A stretch of 14,811 bases of DNA from the NCBI GenBank assembly GCA_016187325.1, contig JACPJY010000001.1:1-14811 (forward strand). The letters run 5' to 3'. Positions within the stretch are counted from its first letter, which is position 1. The number at the start of each line of letters is the position of its first letter. The notes beneath the pieces are model-generated. The model searched no databases. It was not told the DNA's origin and worked only from the letters and a program-made list of their open reading frames with translations. The translations under genes and the position numbers were made by a program. Source of the DNA: Rhodospirillales bacterium (GTDB taxonomy: Bacteria > Pseudomonadota > Alphaproteobacteria > Rhodospirillales > Casp-alpha2). This document shows positions 8,304 through 14,694 of this stretch, piece after piece.

Positions 8304-8728
8304 GGCAGCAGCCCCGCCAGGCTGAGGATGGCCGCGAACAGGAAGGCCCCGAGACCGCGGAACTCGACGTCGCGGGCGGCGAGCACGACATCCTGCATCA
8401 GTCCGGCGAAGTGGCTGGGCTCCTCGACTCGGGTGATCCAGATGTCGCAAGCGTCGGCCAGGCCGACGCCGAACTGCTCGTGCAGGCGGCTATCGCCGGC
8501 CGCCTTCCAGCCTTCGATGGCAGCGATGTCCTCCCAGTAGGACACGGTCACCCGCCGTCCGTGCTCGTTGTGGGCGGTCTCCAGGCCCAGGAAGCCGGGC
8601 TGACAGGTGGCTAGCGTCACCATGTGATCGGCCGGGGCGCCGTTCTCGGCGGTCCCGAGGCCGTCCTGGGCTTGGTCCAGGATTGCCGCGTAATAGGGCG
8701 GAGCCAGGTTTTCTGCGAGGCTACCCAT
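8300..8728 (-). CDS. ABM-like protein with hydrophobic C-terminal tail, first of a tandem pair
   Basis: Residues 1-105 of this 142-residue protein resemble a dimeric alpha-beta barrel of the ABM superfamily: PPYYAAIL at 10-17, CQPGFLGLET at 42-51, and VTVSYWEDIAAIEGWK at 60-75. The rest, about 105-142, is an extension ending in a mostly hydrophobic segment (LGAFLFAAILSLAGLLP, 126-142) that could be a tail anchor; the downstream paralogue has none. ATG 8726-8728 is preferred because AGGAGG lies five bases upstream. ATG 8729-8731, three bases earlier, is also possible. Either start overlaps the ftsB stop (TGATG or ATGA), and this gene's own stop overlaps the next ATG, so ftsB and both ABM genes look translationally coupled. 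Enzymatic function is not predicted with confidence. Confidence 0.75.
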   Translation of the reverse strand: MGSLAENLAPPYYAAILDQAQDGLGTAENGAPADHMVTLATCQPGFLGLETAHNEHGRRVTVSYWEDIAAIEGWKAAGDSRLHEQFGVGLADACDIWITRVEEPSHFAGLMQDVVLAARDVEFRGLGAFLFAAILSLAGLLP

Positions 8729-9051
8729 CATTTCCTCCTTTTTCCCTCGAGTATGACGATGTCGTTGGAATAGCCGTAGTTCAGCATCAGCCGCGCCCGC
8801 TCCTCGAGCATGTCGGGGTCCAGGCTGCCCGGATTCATGAGATGGACGCGGTTTTCGAGTGTTTCCCGCTCGGCGCGGGTCTGGGCGAGCACGGACTTGG
8901 CGGCATCGACCCGTTGTTTGATGTTCCACCACGCGATCAGGCCGCGATCGCCGTGGACCACGTGATAGGCGAAATAGCCCACCGCGCAGACGCCGAGCAC
9001 AGGCCCGACGACATGGCGCGCGCGCGCGCGAATTTCCTGCAGTAATCCCAT
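8728..9051 (-). CDS. ftsB: Cell division protein FtsB (DivIC/septum formation initiator family)
   Basis: The 107-residue protein has the FtsB plan: a short cytoplasmic start, one membrane helix (about 14-32, VVGPVLGVCAVGYFAYHVV), and a periplasmic coiled coil (about 40-70) followed by NPGSLDPDMLEERAR at 73-87 and the conserved NDIVIL near the end. FtsB joins FtsL and FtsQ in the divisome and helps activate septal wall synthesis. Its place directly downstream of eno is conserved in many proteobacteria and strengthens the call. The ATG at 9049-9051 is preceded by an AGGGGT tract about 9 bases upstream. The stop overlaps the start of the next gene. A 240-base gap from eno, with inverted repeats, suggests separate control from the glycolytic gene. 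Confidence 0.92.
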   Translation of the reverse strand: MGLLQEIRARARHVVGPVLGVCAVGYFAYHVVHGDRGLIAWWNIKQRVDAAKSVLAQTRAERETLENRVHLMNPGSLDPDMLEERARLMLNYGYSNDIVILEGKRRK

Positions 9052-9291
9052 TGACTGTGGACCCCTGGGTGGCGGTCGTTTGTGTATCCACAGTCCCGAA
9101 CCCGCGGCGATGATTACGCGGCAAACCTTAAGAACAGGTTAGCGGGCGGGGTTGATGGCGCGCACCGCGAAACGCGCGAACCCGGAAGCTTGTCGGCAAC
9201 GATCAGTGCTGGCGTGAAGGCAACGCCGGTCAATCCCGGGTCAGCGGGAGTTCGACGCAGGATTCTAAATCAACGAGTTAGAGCGCGTCCT
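9052..9291 (-). promoter_or_regulatory. eno-ftsB intergenic region / ftsB leader
   Basis: This 240-base gap has no credible gene. It holds a perfect 9-bp inverted repeat, GACTGTGGA 9053-9061 and TCCACAGTC 9087-9095 with 25 bases between, whose first arm ends two bases from the ftsB ATG. A 17-bp dyad, AACCT 9124-9128 and AGGTT 9136-9140, is also present, and TTAA-N7-TTAG at 9128-9142 is one base from the CtrA consensus. A minus-strand TAGAAT near 9265-9270 resembles a -10 element but has no good -35. No terminator hairpin with a T-run follows eno, so read-through into ftsB is possible. Confidence 0.4.
9053..9095. repeat. Perfect 9-bp inverted repeat in the ftsB leader
   Basis: GACTGTGGA at 9053-9061 is exactly complementary to TCCACAGTC at 9087-9095, with a 25-base spacer. 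In the minus-strand transcript the hairpin would enclose or border the AGGGGT ribosome binding tract and end right before the ftsB start codon. It could mask translation initiation or act as a protein-binding site on DNA. Only the repeat itself is observed. Confidence 0.6.
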
Positions 9292-10566
9292 TCAACGTAG
9301 GACTGAATGCCCGGCGTAGCGCGCCGCCGGCCCCAGTTGCTGCTCGATGCGGATCAGTTGGTTGTACTTGGCCAGCCGGTCGGAGCGGCTGAGCGAGCCG
9401 GTCTTGATCTGGCCGGCGTTGGTGGCGACCGCGATGTCGGCGATGGTCGCGTCCTCGGTCTCGCCGGAGCGGTGCGAGATCACCGTCGCGTAGCCCGCCT
9501 TGTGGGCGGCGGCGATGGTTTCGAGGGTCTCGGTCAGGGTGCCGATCTGGTTGACCTTGATCAGGATGGCGTTGGCCACCCCCTTCTTGATGCCTTCCGC
9601 CAAACGCTTCGGGTTGGTGACGAACACGTCGTCGCCGACCAGCTGCACCTTGCCGCCGAGCGCCTTGGTCAGCGCCTGCCAGCCGTTCCAATCGTCCTCG
9701 GCCATGGCGTCCTCGATCGAGTAGATGGGGTAGTCCCTGACCAGCTTCTCGTAAAACTTGACGTTGCCGGCGGCATCCAGCGTCTTGCCCTCGCCTTCCA
9801 TGCGGTACTTGCCGCCCTTGAAGAACTCGTTGGAAGCGGCGTCGAGCGCCACCATCACGTCCTTGCCGGGCTTGTAGCCGGCGCCCTCGATCGCCTTCAG
9901 GATGAAGTCGAGGGCCTGGGTGGCGCTCTTGAGGCAGGGCGCGAAGCCGCCCTCGTCACCGACGTTGGTGCCGTGGCCGGCCTTCTTCAAGGCGCCCTTC
10001 AGGGTCTGGAACACTTCCGAGCCGGCGCGCACCGCGTCGGCCAGGTTCGCCGCACCGACCGGCGCGATCATGAACTCCTGGATGTCGATCGGGTTGTCGG
10101 CGTGGGCGCCACCGTTGATGATGTTCATCATCGGCACCGGCAGCAGGTGGGCGTGCGCGCCGCCGACGAAGCGGAACAGCGGCTGGCCGGCGGCGGCCGC
10201 GGCGGCCTTGGCTACCGCCAGCGACACGCCGAGGATGGCGTTGGCGCCGAGGCGGCTTTTGTTTTCGGTGCCGTCGAGCTCGATCATGGTGCGGTCGATC
10301 AGCATCTGGTCCTCGGCGTCGATGCCCGAGACGGCGTCGAAGATCTCGCCGTTGACCGCGTCGCAGGCCTTGCGCACGCCTTTGCCGCCGTAGCGCCGCT
10401 TGTCGCCGTCGCGCAGCTCGACCGCCTCGTGGGTACCAGTGGAGGCGCCCGACGGCACCGCGGCGCGGCCCAGGTGCCCGCTGTCCAGGGTCACGTCGAC
10501 CTCGACAGTCGGGTTGCCTCGGCTGTCCAGGATTTCACGCGCGAAGATGTCGGTGATGGCGGTCAT
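9292..10566 (-). CDS. eno: Enolase
   Basis: Enolase converts 2-phosphoglycerate to phosphoenolpyruvate. The 424-residue length is standard. Visible catalytic and metal-binding positions are E205 in GDEGGFAP, the Mg ligands D242 (LDAAS), E285 (SIEDAM) and D312 (GDDVFVTNP), K337 in IKVNQIGT, and the SHRSGET loop at 364-370. The start MTAITDIFAREILDSRGNPT is the conserved enolase beginning. AGGA about 10 bases upstream is a weak but reasonable ribosome binding site. It lies 24 bases downstream of kdsA in the same direction, so the two are probably co-transcribed with pyrG. No frameshift or missing motif is seen. Confidence 0.98.
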   Translation of the reverse strand: MTAITDIFAREILDSRGNPTVEVDVTLDSGHLGRAAVPSGASTGTHEAVELRDGDKRRYGGKGVRKACDAVNGEIFDAVSGIDAEDQMLIDRTMIELDGTENKSRLGANAILGVSLAVAKAAAAAAGQPLFRFVGGAHAHLLPVPMMNIINGGAHADNPIDIQEFMIAPVGAANLADAVRAGSEVFQTLKGALKKAGHGTNVGDEGGFAPCLKSATQALDFILKAIEGAGYKPGKDVMVALDAASNEFFKGGKYRMEGEGKTLDAAGNVKFYEKLVRDYPIYSIEDAMAEDDWNGWQALTKALGGKVQLVGDDVFVTNPKRLAEGIKKGVANAILIKVNQIGTLTETLETIAAAHKAGYATVISHRSGETEDATIADIAVATNAGQIKTGSLSRSDRLAKYNQLIRIEQQLGPAARYAGHSVLR

Positions 10567-10590
10567 GGATGATCGTCCTTGCCGGCGGCG

Positions 10591-11433
10591 TCAGATGTGG
10601 ACCGGGTGCGCCTTGGCCAGGCGGTCGAGCTCGAGCAGGGTCTCGACCACGCCCGGCAGCTGTTTTAGCGGAATCATGTTGGGCCCGTCACTGGGCGCGT
10701 TGTCCGGGTCCTGGTGGGTCTCCATGAACACCGCGGCGACGCCGACGGCGACGGCGGCCCGGGCCAGCACCGGCGCAAACTGGCGCTCGCCGCCCGAGGC
10801 GTCGCCCTGCCCGCCCGGCTGCTGCACCGAATGGGTGGCGTCGAACACCACCGGGCAGCCGGTCTTGGCCATGATCGGCAGTGCCCGCATATCGGACACC
10901 AGCGTGTTGTAGCCGAAACTGGCGCCCCTCTCGCACACCATGACTTTCTTGTTGCCGGTGTCGGTGATCTTCTTGACCACGTTGGCCATGTCCCACGGCG
11001 CCAGGAACTGGCCCTTCTTGACGTTGATGGCGTTGCCGGTCTTGCCAGCGGCCACCAGCAGGTCGGTCTGGCGGCACAGGAACGCCGGAATTTGCAGGAC
11101 GTCGACGACGGAGGCGACCGGCTGGCAGTGCTGCGGCTCGTGCACGTCGGTCAGCACCGGGCAGCCGGTCGCCGAGCGGATCTCGGCGAAGATCGGCAGC
11201 GCGTCCTCGAGCCCGATGCCGCGCGGGCTCGCGCCGCTGGTGCGGTTGGCCTTGTCGTAGGAGGTCTTGTAGATCAGCCCGACGCCGAGCTTTTTCGCCA
11301 TCTCCTTGAGGCGCCCGGAGATGTCGAGGGCGTGCTGGCGGCTTTCCAAGGCGCACGGGCCGGCGATCAGCACCAGCGGCAGGTCGTTGCCGACGGCGAC
11401 GTCGCCGATCCTGATGTGGCGGGGCTTGCTCAT
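10591..11433 (-). CDS. kdsA: 3-deoxy-8-phosphooctulonate (Kdo-8-P) synthase
   Basis: KdsA condenses phosphoenolpyruvate with arabinose 5-phosphate to make Kdo-8-phosphate for the lipopolysaccharide core. The 280-residue barrel shows IAGPCALES at 23-31, KTSYDKANRTS at 56-66, DATHSVQ at 198-204 and METHQDPDNAPSDGPN at 237-252. C27 sits where the metal-dependent class carries its metal-binding cysteine and where E. coli KdsA has asparagine. H201, E238 and D249 match the other three metal ligands, so this should be a metal-dependent (class II) enzyme. It starts 10 bases after pyrG and ends 24 bases before eno. PyrG's product CTP is used later to activate Kdo, which gives the neighbourhood a plausible logic. 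Confidence 0.97.
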   Translation of the reverse strand: MSKPRHIRIGDVAVGNDLPLVLIAGPCALESRQHALDISGRLKEMAKKLGVGLIYKTSYDKANRTSGASPRGIGLEDALPIFAEIRSATGCPVLTDVHEPQHCQPVASVVDVLQIPAFLCRQTDLLVAAGKTGNAINVKKGQFLAPWDMANVVKKITDTGNKKVMVCERGASFGYNTLVSDMRALPIMAKTGCPVVFDATHSVQQPGGQGDASGGERQFAPVLARAAVAVGVAAVFMETHQDPDNAPSDGPNMIPLKQLPGVVETLLELDRLAKAHPVHI

Positions 11434-11443
11434 GCGGCCGATC

Positions 11444-13069
11444 CTACACTAGGCGCGATTGTTGGACGGCGCCGGCGATGAACGACTTGAACAGCGGATG
11501 CGGATCGAACGGCTTCGACTTAAGCTCGGGATGGAACTGCACGCCGATGAACCACGGGTGGTCCGGGATTTCGATGATCTCCGGCAGCACGCCGTCGGGC
11601 GACATACCCGAGAACCGGATGCCGGCTTTCTCAAGCGTCTCCTTGTAGCGGGTGTTGACCTCGTAGCGGTGGCGGTGGCGTTCCGAGATTTCCCGGACCC
11701 GGTAGATGTCGCGCACGCGGCTGCCCTTCTCGAGCACACACGGGTAGGCGCCCAGTCGCATGGTACCGCCGAGATTGCCGCCAACCTGGCGCTTCTGCAG
11801 TTCGTTGCCGCGCAGCCATTCGGTCATCAGCCCGACCACCGCGTGCTTGCAGGCGCCGAATTCCGACGAGCCGGCGCCCTCGAGGCCGGCCAGGTTGCGC
11901 GCCGCCTCGACCACCGCCATCTGCATCCCGAAGCAGATGCCGAAGTACGGTACCCGCCGCTCGCGGGCGAAGCGAGCAACCGCGATCTTGCCTTCCGAGC
12001 CGCGCTCGCCGAAGCCGCCCGGGACCAGGATGCCGTGCACGCCGTCCAGGTGGTGGAGCGCGTTGCCGGTCTCGAAGGTTTCCGACTCCATCCAGTGCAT
12101 GTGGACGCGCACGTTGTTGGCGATGCCGCCGTGGTGAAGGGCTTCCGCCAACGACTTGTAGGCGTCGATCAGGCCGGTGTACTTGCCGACGACGGCGATC
12201 GAGACTTCGCCCTCCGGCTTCAGGATGCGGTCGCGGATTTCGATCCAGCGGCTCAGGTCCGGCGCCTTCGCATTGATGCCGAAATGGCGACAAACCTGGT
12301 CGTCGAGTCCTTCGTCGTGGTAGCTGATGGGAACGCCATAGATGGTCTCGACGTCGAGCGCCGGGATCACCGCCTGTTCGCGGACGTTGCAGAACAGCGC
12401 GATCTTGCGCCGCTCGGCGTCGGGGATCGGGCGGTCGGCGCGGACGAGCAGTACGTCGGGCTGGATGCCGACGCTGAGGAGCTCCTTGACCGAGTGCTGT
12501 GTGGGCTTGGTCTTCAGCTCGCCGACCGACGGGATGAACGGCATCAGTGTCAGGTGTAGATACATGGTGCGGTCGCGGCCGAGGTCGTTGCCCAACTGCC
12601 GAATCGCCTCCAGGAATGGCAGGCCCTCAATATCGCCGACGGTGCCGCCGATCTCGCACAGCACGAAGTCCTCGCCCGTCAGGTCGCTGGTGATGAAGTT
12701 CTTGATGGCGTCGGTGATGTGGGGAATGACCTGGATCGTGGCGCCCAGGTAGTCGCCGCGGCGCTCCTTGGCGATGACGTCGGAATAGATGCGGCCCGTG
12801 GTGACGTTGTCGCTCTGGCGGCAGGCGACGCCGGTGAAGCGTTCGTAATGGCCGAGGTCAAGGTCGGTCTCGGCGCCGTCATCGGTGACGTAGACCTCGC
12901 CGTGCTGGTAAGGGCTCATCGTCCCCGGGTCGACGTTGATGTAGGGATCGAGCTTTCGGAGCCGCACCTTGAAGCCGCGCGCCTGCAGGAGCGCGCCCAG
13001 AGCCGCCGATGCAAGACCTTTACCGAGTGAGGAAACCACGCCGCCGGTGATGAAGATGAACCGCGTCAT
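11444..13069 (-). CDS. pyrG: CTP synthase
   Basis: PyrG aminates UTP to CTP using ATP and glutamine. In 541 residues it shows the N-terminal synthase domain (MTRFIFITGGVVSSLGKG start, P-loop region 12-18, RKLDPYINVDPGTMSPYQHGE at 38-58, CEIGGTVGDIEG at 138-149) and a C-terminal class I glutaminase domain with nucleophile C379 in GICFGMQ and the H513/E515 pair in FHPE. I chose ATG 13067-13069 because it gives the invariant beginning; the frame stays open to 13267 but that adds 66 unrelated residues read through the terminator and secG. No clear Shine-Dalgarno sequence precedes the ATG. An 11-bp palindrome lies just upstream. The order with kdsA and eno downstream is common in proteobacteria. 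Confidence 0.98.
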   Translation of the reverse strand: MTRFIFITGGVVSSLGKGLASAALGALLQARGFKVRLRKLDPYINVDPGTMSPYQHGEVYVTDDGAETDLDLGHYERFTGVACRQSDNVTTGRIYSDVIAKERRGDYLGATIQVIPHITDAIKNFITSDLTGEDFVLCEIGGTVGDIEGLPFLEAIRQLGNDLGRDRTMYLHLTLMPFIPSVGELKTKPTQHSVKELLSVGIQPDVLLVRADRPIPDAERRKIALFCNVREQAVIPALDVETIYGVPISYHDEGLDDQVCRHFGINAKAPDLSRWIEIRDRILKPEGEVSIAVVGKYTGLIDAYKSLAEALHHGGIANNVRVHMHWMESETFETGNALHHLDGVHGILVPGGFGERGSEGKIAVARFARERRVPYFGICFGMQMAVVEAARNLAGLEGAGSSEFGACKHAVVGLMTEWLRGNELQKRQVGGNLGGTMRLGAYPCVLEKGSRVRDIYRVREISERHRHRYEVNTRYKETLEKAGIRFSGMSPDGVLPEIIEIPDHPWFIGVQFHPELKSKPFDPHPLFKSFIAGAVQQSRLV

Positions 13070-13073
13070 GGGC

Positions 13074-13084
13074 GTACAGTGTAC
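13074..13084. repeat. Palindrome GTACAGTGTAC just upstream of pyrG
   Basis: GTACA and TGTAC are exact inverted copies around a single central G, ending five bases from the pyrG start codon. The site occupies the position where a ribosome binding site would be expected, yet no purine-rich sequence is seen there. It could be an operator or a structure at the start codon, or chance. Confidence 0.4.
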
Positions 13085-13102
13085 ACCAATTGGGAGGCCC
13101 TC

Positions 13103-13135
13103 ATAAAGGAAAGAGGCGGCGCTTCCGCCGCCTCT
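13103..13135 (-). terminator. Rho-independent terminator downstream of secG
   Basis: On the minus strand AGAGGCGGC and GCCGCCTCT form a perfect 9-bp stem (13127-13135 with 13112-13120) around a 6-base GGAAGC loop. It is followed by a T-rich tail, TTTCCTTTAT. The stem begins 43 bases after the secG stop and precedes pyrG, so it should end most tpiA-secG transcripts. This implies a separate or read-through promoter for pyrG-kdsA-eno. On the plus strand the stem has no T-run. Confidence 0.8.
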
Positions 13136-13178
13136 CCACATCCAGGCATTCCGGTCGGTTCCATGCCCTGTCCCCCCG

Positions 13179-13496
13179 TCACTTGGCCAGCGGCACGGTC
13201 GGCTGGCTCGGCGTCGCCGGCTGCCCGACGGCCGGCTTCGGCTCGTCGAGCAGCGATTTGGCGCCACGTTGTTCGTGCGACGCCAGGACCGCCAGGGTCA
13301 GGCTGGTGAGCATGAAGCACGCCGCCAGCACCGCCGTCGTCCGGGTCAGCAGGTTGGCGGTCGAGCGGCTGGTCATGAAGCCACCCATGCCGCCACCGCC
13401 CATCCCGAGCGCGCCGCCCTCGCTGCGCTGGATGAGGACCATGCAGACCAGCGTGATCGCCAACAGCAAATGGATTACAAGCAATACGGTCGTCAT
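13179..13496 (-). CDS. secG: Protein translocase subunit SecG
   Basis: SecG is the small helper subunit of the SecYEG channel. The 105-residue protein has two membrane helices (about 3-22 and 54-72) flanking the conserved cytoplasmic loop QRSEGGALGMGGGGMGGFM at 23-41, where QR plus a glycine-rich stretch is the family hallmark. A proline-rich tail (about 86-105) follows, as in other alphaproteobacterial SecG proteins. ATG 13494-13496 has GGAA about six bases upstream. It lies 91 bases downstream of tpiA, an adjacency found in many bacteria, and is followed by a clear terminator. Confidence 0.95.
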   Translation of the reverse strand: MTTVLLVIHLLLAITLVCMVLIQRSEGGALGMGGGGMGGFMTSRSTANLLTRTTAVLAACFMLTSLTLAVLASHEQRGAKSLLDEPKPAVGQPATPSQPTVPLAK

Positions 13497-13587
13497 GAAT
13501 TTTCCGACTTTGCGGTTCGGGGCCTGCGGCCGGGAGGCCGGGGTTCGGGCTGTCGCCGCGCTTTTTAGTCCGTTGCGCCCGATAAGG

Positions 13588-14352
13588 CTAGAGGCAACTT
13601 TCGGCGATCGCCCAAAAGTCCCGGGATTTCAGGCTGGCGCCGCCGATCAGGCCGCCGTCCACGTCAGGCAGCGCCAGCAGGGCATGGGCGTTGTCGGGCT
13701 TCATCGAGCCCCCGTACAGCACCCGCAGCCGCGCCGCCTCCTCCGCCCCCAGGGCATCGGCGAGCCGGGCGCGAATCAGGGCATGCACTTCCTGCACCTC
13801 GTCGTCGGACGGCGTGCGGCCGGTGCCGATTGCCCAAACCGGTTCATAGGCGACCACGACGTTGGCCGCCGAAGCCTTCCCGGGCAGCGATCCTGCAAGC
13901 TGCGCCTTGACCACGTCGAGGGTATTGCCGGCATCGCGTTCGGCTTCTGTCTCGCCGATGCAGACGATCGCCGTCAGGCGGCGGGAGACGACGGCCTCGG
14001 CCTTCGCCTTGACGATGGCGTCGGTTTCGCCGTGATTGGTCCGACGCTCGGAATGGCCGACGATGACGAAGCGGCATCCGAGATCGGCCAGCATGACGGC
14101 ACTGATGTCGCCCGTATGGGCGCCCTTTTCGGCGGCGTGGCAATCCTGCGCGCCCAGCGCGATGCCGCTACCGGCGATCGCCTTGCCGACGTCGGCAATG
14201 ACCGTAAACGGCGGGCAGACAACCATGTCGAACGCCGGATTCAGCCGGCCTTTCATCAGTGCTACGAGCTCGCCGGCGAGCGTCACGCCGTCGGAAAGCA
14301 AGCCGTTCATCTTCCAGTTTCCGGCGATCAGCGGGCGGCGCGGGCGGGGCAT
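13588..14352 (-). CDS. tpiA: Triose-phosphate isomerase
   Basis: TpiA interconverts dihydroxyacetone phosphate and glyceraldehyde 3-phosphate. The 254 residues carry every active-site element: N12 and K14 in GNWKMN, H100 in VGHSERR, E170 in YEPVWAIGTG, the phosphate-binding YGGSM at 213-217, and GGASL at 237-241. I chose ATG 14350-14352 because the family begins shortly before the GNWKMN motif. The frame is open to 14469, but the extra 39 residues are proline- and serine-rich and unlike the family. The ribosome binding site is weak (GGA about 8 bases upstream). Its promoter should lie in the 342-base divergent region shared with ppiD, though no clear hexamers were found on this strand. Confidence 0.98.
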   Translation of the reverse strand: MPRPRRPLIAGNWKMNGLLSDGVTLAGELVALMKGRLNPAFDMVVCPPFTVIADVGKAIAGSGIALGAQDCHAAEKGAHTGDISAVMLADLGCRFVIVGHSERRTNHGETDAIVKAKAEAVVSRRLTAIVCIGETEAERDAGNTLDVVKAQLAGSLPGKASAANVVVAYEPVWAIGTGRTPSDDEVQEVHALIRARLADALGAEEAARLRVLYGGSMKPDNAHALLALPDVDGGLIGGASLKSRDFWAIAESCL

Positions 14353-14488
14353 GATGCAATCCGACGATGCGAAGGGGTTGGCCGGGTATTCAGGCGGTGG
14401 CGGTTCTTTAGCACAACCTTCCGAAAGCCTGAAACTGGGAATGCAGACCGACGACGCCGTCGGCGGCAAAATGCGGACTGACGGTTTT

Positions 14489-14500
14489 TCTACTAGTAGA
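14489..14500. repeat. 12-bp perfect palindrome TCTACTAGTAGA
   Basis: A self-complementary 12-mer centred on CTAG, preceded on the plus strand by a run of five T. It lies 137 bases upstream of the tpiA start and about 90 bases upstream of the ppiD -35 element. Its AT-rich makeup stands out in this region. It is a candidate operator with no known matching regulator. Confidence 0.5.
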
Positions 14501-14552
14501 TGACGGCGCAGCCGCGGGAGTGTTGCCGGCGTCGCCGGTTCCGCCCTTCGCC

Positions 14553-14566
14553 GTCAACGCGTTGAC
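14553..14566. repeat. 14-bp perfect palindrome GTCAACGCGTTGAC
   Basis: A perfectly self-complementary 14-mer ending 25 bases before the ppiD -35 hexamer. It is followed after one base by a second 14-bp palindrome, GCCGCCCGGGCGGC (14568-14581), which is pure G/C. The first has the form of a dimeric regulator's site. No matching family is assigned. Confidence 0.5.
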
Positions 14567-14591
14567 CGCCGCCCGGGCGGCAATTCCGTGG

Positions 14592-14620
14592 TTGCGAGCC
14601 CATGCAGGCGCTTTTATGAT
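14592..14620 (+). promoter_or_regulatory. Predicted sigma-70-type promoter for ppiD
   Basis: TTGCGA (14592-14597, four of six matches to TTGACA) and TATGAT (14615-14620, five of six matches to TATAAT) are separated by exactly 17 bases. Transcription would begin near 14627, giving a leader of roughly 68 bases before the ppiD ATG. It is the best hexamer pair I found in the window. Confidence 0.6.
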
Positions 14621-14694
14621 GCCGCGCCATTCGCCCTGGGGGCACCGCCCTCGTCATTTGTCATTGTCCAGCCGCGACAGCATTCCGGTGCGCC

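Larger units (their letters stand above)
14353..14694. promoter_or_regulatory. Divergent tpiA-ppiD intergenic region with several palindromes
   Basis: These 342 bases contain no credible gene. They hold CCGACG/CGTCGG (14448-14463, 4-base loop), the 12-bp perfect palindrome TCTACTAGTAGA (14489-14500), CCGGCG-T-CGCCGG (14526-14538), and two adjacent 14-bp perfect palindromes at 14553-14566 and 14568-14581. A plus-strand sigma-70-like promoter lies at 14592-14620. Purely G/C palindromes are expected by chance in this composition; the two containing A and T are less so. A tpiA promoter on the minus strand could not be assigned. Confidence 0.55.

Noticed and set aside
9016..9030. Alternating GC run of 15 bases
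   Set aside because: It lies inside ftsB and encodes alternating Arg-Ala residues. It is too short to call a phase-variable repeat or Z-DNA element.
9084..9092. DnaA-box-like GTATCCACA upstream of ftsB
   Set aside because: It has one mismatch to TTATCCACA, is a single copy and lacks an AT-rich unwinding region or nearby dnaA or dnaN. It overlaps the inverted repeat, which explains the bases better.
9307..10572. Plus-strand open frame covering almost all of eno in reverse
   Set aside because: This is the mirror of enolase, whose catalytic residues are all present on the minus strand.
13070..13267. N-terminal extension of PyrG by 66 residues
   Set aside because: It would read through the secG terminator and into secG. 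CTP synthases begin at MTRFIFITGG, so the start at 13069 was kept.
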